DNA of 64,000 bases from Urechis unicinctus. Taxonomy: Eukaryota; Annelida; Polychaeta; Xenopneusta; Urechidae. Both the position numbers and the translations under genes were made by a program. The notes beneath the pieces are model-generated. The model worked only from the letters and a program-made list of their open reading frames with translations, ran no database searches and was not told the DNA's origin. The stretch covers positions 33,202,731 to 33,266,730 of the forward strand of contig CM067356.1 in NCBI GenBank assembly GCA_034190875.2, in the 5' to 3' direction. Position 1 is the stretch's first letter, and every line of letters starts with the position of its first letter. Of the stretch, positions 60,448 to 64,000 are shown one piece after another.

Positions 60448-60738
60448 ATGGTCAATGGACGCAAGTATTCCTTTGAACACAATAAGTGCAGGGAGAAGTT
60501 CTACTCGCCTTCCACTCAAGTCGTCATCAGCTGCGGGGCATCTCATGGCTCGCGGTCATTCATAGCCTCATGCGTTTTAAGAGCCGATATTGATAATATA
60601 CGCAAAAAAGTAACAGCAGCGAAGGGAGTCGCGCAGAAAATGGAAATCATAACGACGCCTAGTGCTTTTGGCACTGTTGGAAATAATTGGCTATTGGGGA
60701 AGGGACATTTTCCGTGCAAACACAATTATCAACTATGA
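60448..60738 (+). CDS. Unrecognised 96-residue open frame
   Basis: It begins ATGGTCAATGGACGC, just after module I ends, and closes with TGA at 60,736. The surrounding base composition is more balanced than in neighbouring repeats and codons are mixed. The peptide starts MVNGRKYSFEHNKCREKFYS and is mildly basic. It has four cysteines with no zinc-finger spacing, no signal peptide and no membrane segment. A central stretch, LRADIDNIRKKVTAAKGVAQ, could be helical. There is no second copy in the window to test conservation. No splice sites, polyadenylation signal or promoter could be tied to it. It may be a chance frame, an exon or a remnant. Confidence 0.22.
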   Translation: MVNGRKYSFEHNKCREKFYSPSTQVVISCGASHGSRSFIASCVLRADIDNIRKKVTAAKGVAQKMEIITTPSAFGTVGNNWLLGKGHFPCKHNYQL

Positions 60739-60839
60739 TAAAGCTATAGATATAATTCCATGATTCCATGTGAGTATCCCTACATGTATATAATATAAAT
60801 CAAATGTTGGCACTAGAGAATTGCTATAGGAGCCTTCAC

Positions 60840-61300
60840 ATTTTCGAGTTCCCGTCGCGGCCGCCAGGCGGCGATAATGATATTTCACCGGAAATGGGGG
60901 CATGTTTTTTCAAAACACAAAGGCAATACACGACGCGGAACGTAGAGATTTAAGCTGTTGTGAATATTTGTCGTTTTATGTGTGATACGGTGTTATTTTG
61001 AAGAAATTGTTTAGGAATATCGTTCTATTGACTATATAGACTCGCAACCATGGTTTACTTGCACCGTCGTGGACTGCAAAGCCGATGTTCGCAAGAAAAC
61101 GATAAAACACCCGTGGATGACAGTAAAGTTTCTGTCAGTTGTATTACTGACGTGACAACTATGTAGAATGTGTAATTGCAATTGCCAGACATCAAAATAA
61201 TCAAGGCGAAAAGCCGTGCGACATGTCACGTCATCAGGCGGTAATGCTGGATAAGACTTTGCATTGGTACTGAAGTCAGCCGCTGCAAACATCATGGCTT
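60840..61300. promoter_or_regulatory. Small CpG-rich, apparently single-copy stretch
   Basis: CCCGTCGCGGCCGCCAGGCG (with GCGGCCGC at 60,857-60,864) starts a stretch with many CpGs in otherwise CpG-poor, AT-rich DNA. At 61,050 an ATG in a good context (GCAACCATGG) opens a 38-codon frame. The opposite strand has an 87-codon ATG frame (61,295-61,032). It might be a promoter or first exon, or simply a less decayed insert. No TATA box or initiator is convincing. Confidence 0.25.
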
Positions 61301-61747
61301 TTTATCTCTCTTCCACCAAACGACAACACCACATATAACAAAACACAAAGTTAATAATGTACCAGCAAGTTTTCATAGATATGTATACATATTAATGAGA
61401 ATTGTGACATATCAGTATGCAACTTTCTTAAGCTTAATATTCTAATTATATAAATTAAGAATTACACTCTGGACTAAGGAAGTTTAGGCTAATTCGTAAT
61501 TTAAGTCAGCAAAATAAAGTTCAAGTTTGCATAAACCCTACACCTGGAGTTCGATTCTTTACTTATTACAAGTGCGTATCGTGTGCATCTCAACACCACA
61601 GAACACGTTACGACACTTTGTACCGTAATACAAAACACCACTATGTAAGAGGATAAATAAGTATCGCAGGGAGAATCTTTACACACCTAGAAATGTATTA
61701 ACTTTTAAAATGGAGACTATATATTTAGATGCACACCTATAAACGCG

Positions 61748-61748
<1 letters not shown>
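61301..61748. other. Unassigned AT-rich stretch
   Basis: No gene or repeat partner recognised. Confidence 0.4.
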
Positions 61749-61785
<37 letters not shown>

Positions 61786-61860
61786 TATATATATATATAT
61801 ATATAATATATATATATAGATATATATATATATATATCTATATATATATATCTATATATG

Positions 61861-61895
<35 letters not shown>

Positions 61896-62505
61896 TATAT
61901 ATGTATATGTATATATAATATAATATTATACTATTTATGTATATATATATATATATATGTTTGCATAGAATACCTATCTCTTTAGAGATAGAAAACTCCC
62001 CTAAAGTATATCTCTCTCTATATCTGTCTATCTCTGTCTATGTCTCTCTCCCTCTCCTAAATAGTCTATCTAGAGATCTATATCTCTGTCTCTCTCTTTC
62101 TGTCTCCATCTAAATATCTCTCTATAAATATCTATAATCCTCTGTCTCCTCCCCTCTATGTCTATCTCTATCCTAATTTAAAAAGCTGTCTATATATGTG
62201 TGATATCTGATATATATATACTTATATCATCCATATCTATGTCTATATATCTATATTTATCTATATATCTATAAACATCTATCTCTATATATATATTATC
62301 TCTCAATATATATATATCTATCTCTCTATATATAGATATCTCTATCTATCTATATATATCTATAGATCTCTCTCTATATATCTATCTCTCTCTCTCTCTA
62401 TATCTCTCTCTCTCTCTCTCTATATATCTCTCTATATATCTCTATATCTCTATCTCTCTATATATATATATCTATATCTATATATATATATATCTCTATA
62501 TATAT
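61749..62505. repeat. AT/CT low-complexity tract
   Basis: About 750 bases of (AT)n, TCTATA and CTCTCT blocks, similar in composition to 25,945-26,384 but longer. Many self-complementary sections. Confidence 0.95.
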
Positions 62506-62810
62506 GCATTTATTTATGAGTGTGTGTGTAGTCATATCGGATTTTCCGAATCTATTAGTTGGGAAACTCTATCTGTAAATATTTATTATGGCGCTGGCAA
62601 TGAAAATTGCTGCAACGGGTTGGACTCTTGGGCGTCAACGATATTCGACAAATCATTGTTTACTACCGTCAGACTATTTTCGATGATTGGTAAAAAGCTG
62701 CAGTTTTAACTGTGAAATGTAATACCAGTAATTACCTGATATTTTCTTTCAGAAGCATCAAATATACTGTACTATAGTATCGGGCCAACACTTCAACATA
62801 CATGCGTTTA
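62506..62810. other. Unassigned stretch between low-complexity tract and module C
   Basis: A 61-codon ATG frame at 62,524-62,709 has no recognised motif. No repeat partner. Confidence 0.35.
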
Positions 62811-64000
62811 TTACATTGTTATCTGCGTGTAAAATGAACAACACAAACGCACAGGTCAAATCAGATTTTATTCATAGATGGTTTATGCAACGCAAATTAA
62901 AGGACCTCTGCTCAAACGATACATTATGCAGCCCAGGCAATCATCATCTCTAAAATATTTCAATGTGCAGACGCCGAAGATATGCTCTCAGTATATTATG
63001 ATTGTCAACACATTGAATAGGATTATGTTTTGGTATAAAAAGAACATAAATGCATAATTTGTATAGCAACACACATAAGAACAGCGACATGAGAACAGCG
63101 ACATGGGAACACTAACATGAGAAAACTGACATTAGAACACCAAAATGGGAACACCGACGCGAGAACACCGACATTGGAACACCGACATGGGAACACCGAT
63201 GTTAGAACAGTGACATGGGAACACTACAACGTGATGTGACGCACAAGTTTCTATACTTAACTATTCAAGCATGCCATAATAAATCACAATTACATCGATA
63301 TGTAATTACCAGCCCTTATGCCCGCTGTAATGTTCTACAGACCATAAATATCGAGAATAAGGTCAAAAAGCTTTCGAATCTATTGATATTAAGTGTACCG
63401 TGCTCGATAAAACACTTAAATGAGAACGAATGCAGGCAACTTCCTACTGGTGTTATCTTAGTTAACGTTAAATGGTTCCAGCTAAGTATTAAAGCATGAT
63501 ATTTAGATATGGTATACACAACGGGAATGGTATTATCAAATCCTGTTATAGAAACTTGTGACAGAAAATACACGAAGGTATATTTACACGGTAGTAGACA
63601 AAAAAATCCTAGTGTTTCGTTTAACTGCTTGATTTATTTTATTGATTGCTTTGGAACATGATGCTTAAGATATGATGATGTAGATACATTTAATGATTAT
63701 GTAAACTAATTACCCTTCATGATATGTGTTGTTAAATATCTCTCTAGATAACATTGCTGAAATGATTAACAGCTCTTTATCTTCGTATGACAGGCTGACA
63801 TCGGTTTGGTTGATGTATTAGCCATTTTAAGTGTAATCAATAACTAACATATTTACAAACCGAAGTTTTGATAAATATCAATACATGATATGTCAACAGA
63901 CCTACAATGCTTCACCTGATCCTTGTATTCTCTCATTTATACAGCCAAAACCTGTGAAATATGTTTGTATTAACCGGTTTCTGCTAATGCTTATGGAATG
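62811..64000 (-). repeat. Module C, copy 3 (inverted), runs off the window
   Basis: The minus strand matches 30,355-31,516: ACATTGTTATCT near the left edge, GTGTAAAATGAACAACACAA, the minisatellite, then CACGGTACACTTAATATC-type and CCGGTTAATA-type sequence at the far right. Confidence 0.85.
63079..63224 (+). repeat. 14-bp minisatellite, about ten units
   Basis: Units follow GAACACCGACATGG in perfect 14-base phase for 140 bases plus a six-base partial unit. Variants include GAAAACTGACATTA and GAACACCAAAATGG, shared in order with the six-unit array at 31,170-31,253. Confidence 0.92.

Overview
The window looks like non-coding, repeat-dense DNA from an animal nuclear genome, most likely a mollusc and probably a gastropod. 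Support for this is AT-rich sequence, a decayed CR1/L2-type LINE, tRNA-Arg-like SINE heads, long tetranucleotide and AT microsatellites, and two copies of a SINE-like element with a GCATGTCGTAAGAGGCGACT motif and a CGTAAAACCCTACA(CTCA)n tail. I remember that last element from gastropod genomes, but the attribution is from memory. I find no intact protein-coding gene, no rRNA, no functional tRNA and no prokaryotic features. Open frames are short, and most are interrupted or differ between repeat copies.

Most of the sequence is a mosaic of a few repeat modules, lettered here for convenience. P is a module of about 1.3 kb. E is about 0.7 kb and occurs seven times in both orientations. Q, R, F, G, H, K, L and M are shorter. 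C is about 1.5 kb and carries a 14-bp minisatellite. J is a 430-bp inverted pair.

Layout. 1-2,330: P, R and inverted E. 2,550-4,270: 5'-truncated LINE ending in (TATG)n. 4,271-5,775: no clear repeat partner, with one tRNA-Arg relic. 5,776-24,680: first copy of a large segmental duplication. 24,683-25,942: I+C repeat, followed by an AT/GA tract. 26,457-29,850: J-bounded inverted-repeat unit. 30,035-37,040: C, E, Q, R, F, G, P and Q modules. 37,040-57,600: second copy of the segmental duplication, with an internal, nearly identical 2.31-kb tandem duplication (37,325-41,948). 57,600-61,750: mixed unassigned DNA with M, L, C and I fragments, a 96-codon open frame and a small CpG-rich stretch. 61,750-62,505: AT/CT tract. 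62,811-64,000: inverted C copy running off the window.

Inside each copy of the large duplication there is a concentric imperfect palindrome. K and P arms on the left face inverted P' and K' arms on the right, so P and P' form inverted repeats of more than 1 kb around a 2.5-kb core. B1 denotes the part of copy 1 from 10,071 to 24,600 and B2 the matching part of copy 2 from 43,739 to 57,600. The layers suggest an age order: P/P' and K/K' inverted arms (diverged), then the large duplication (roughly 95% identical by eye), then the 2.31-kb tandem copy (essentially identical). No gene network can be described; the interest is in repeat architecture and its mechanism. All identities and edges were judged by eye and are approximate.
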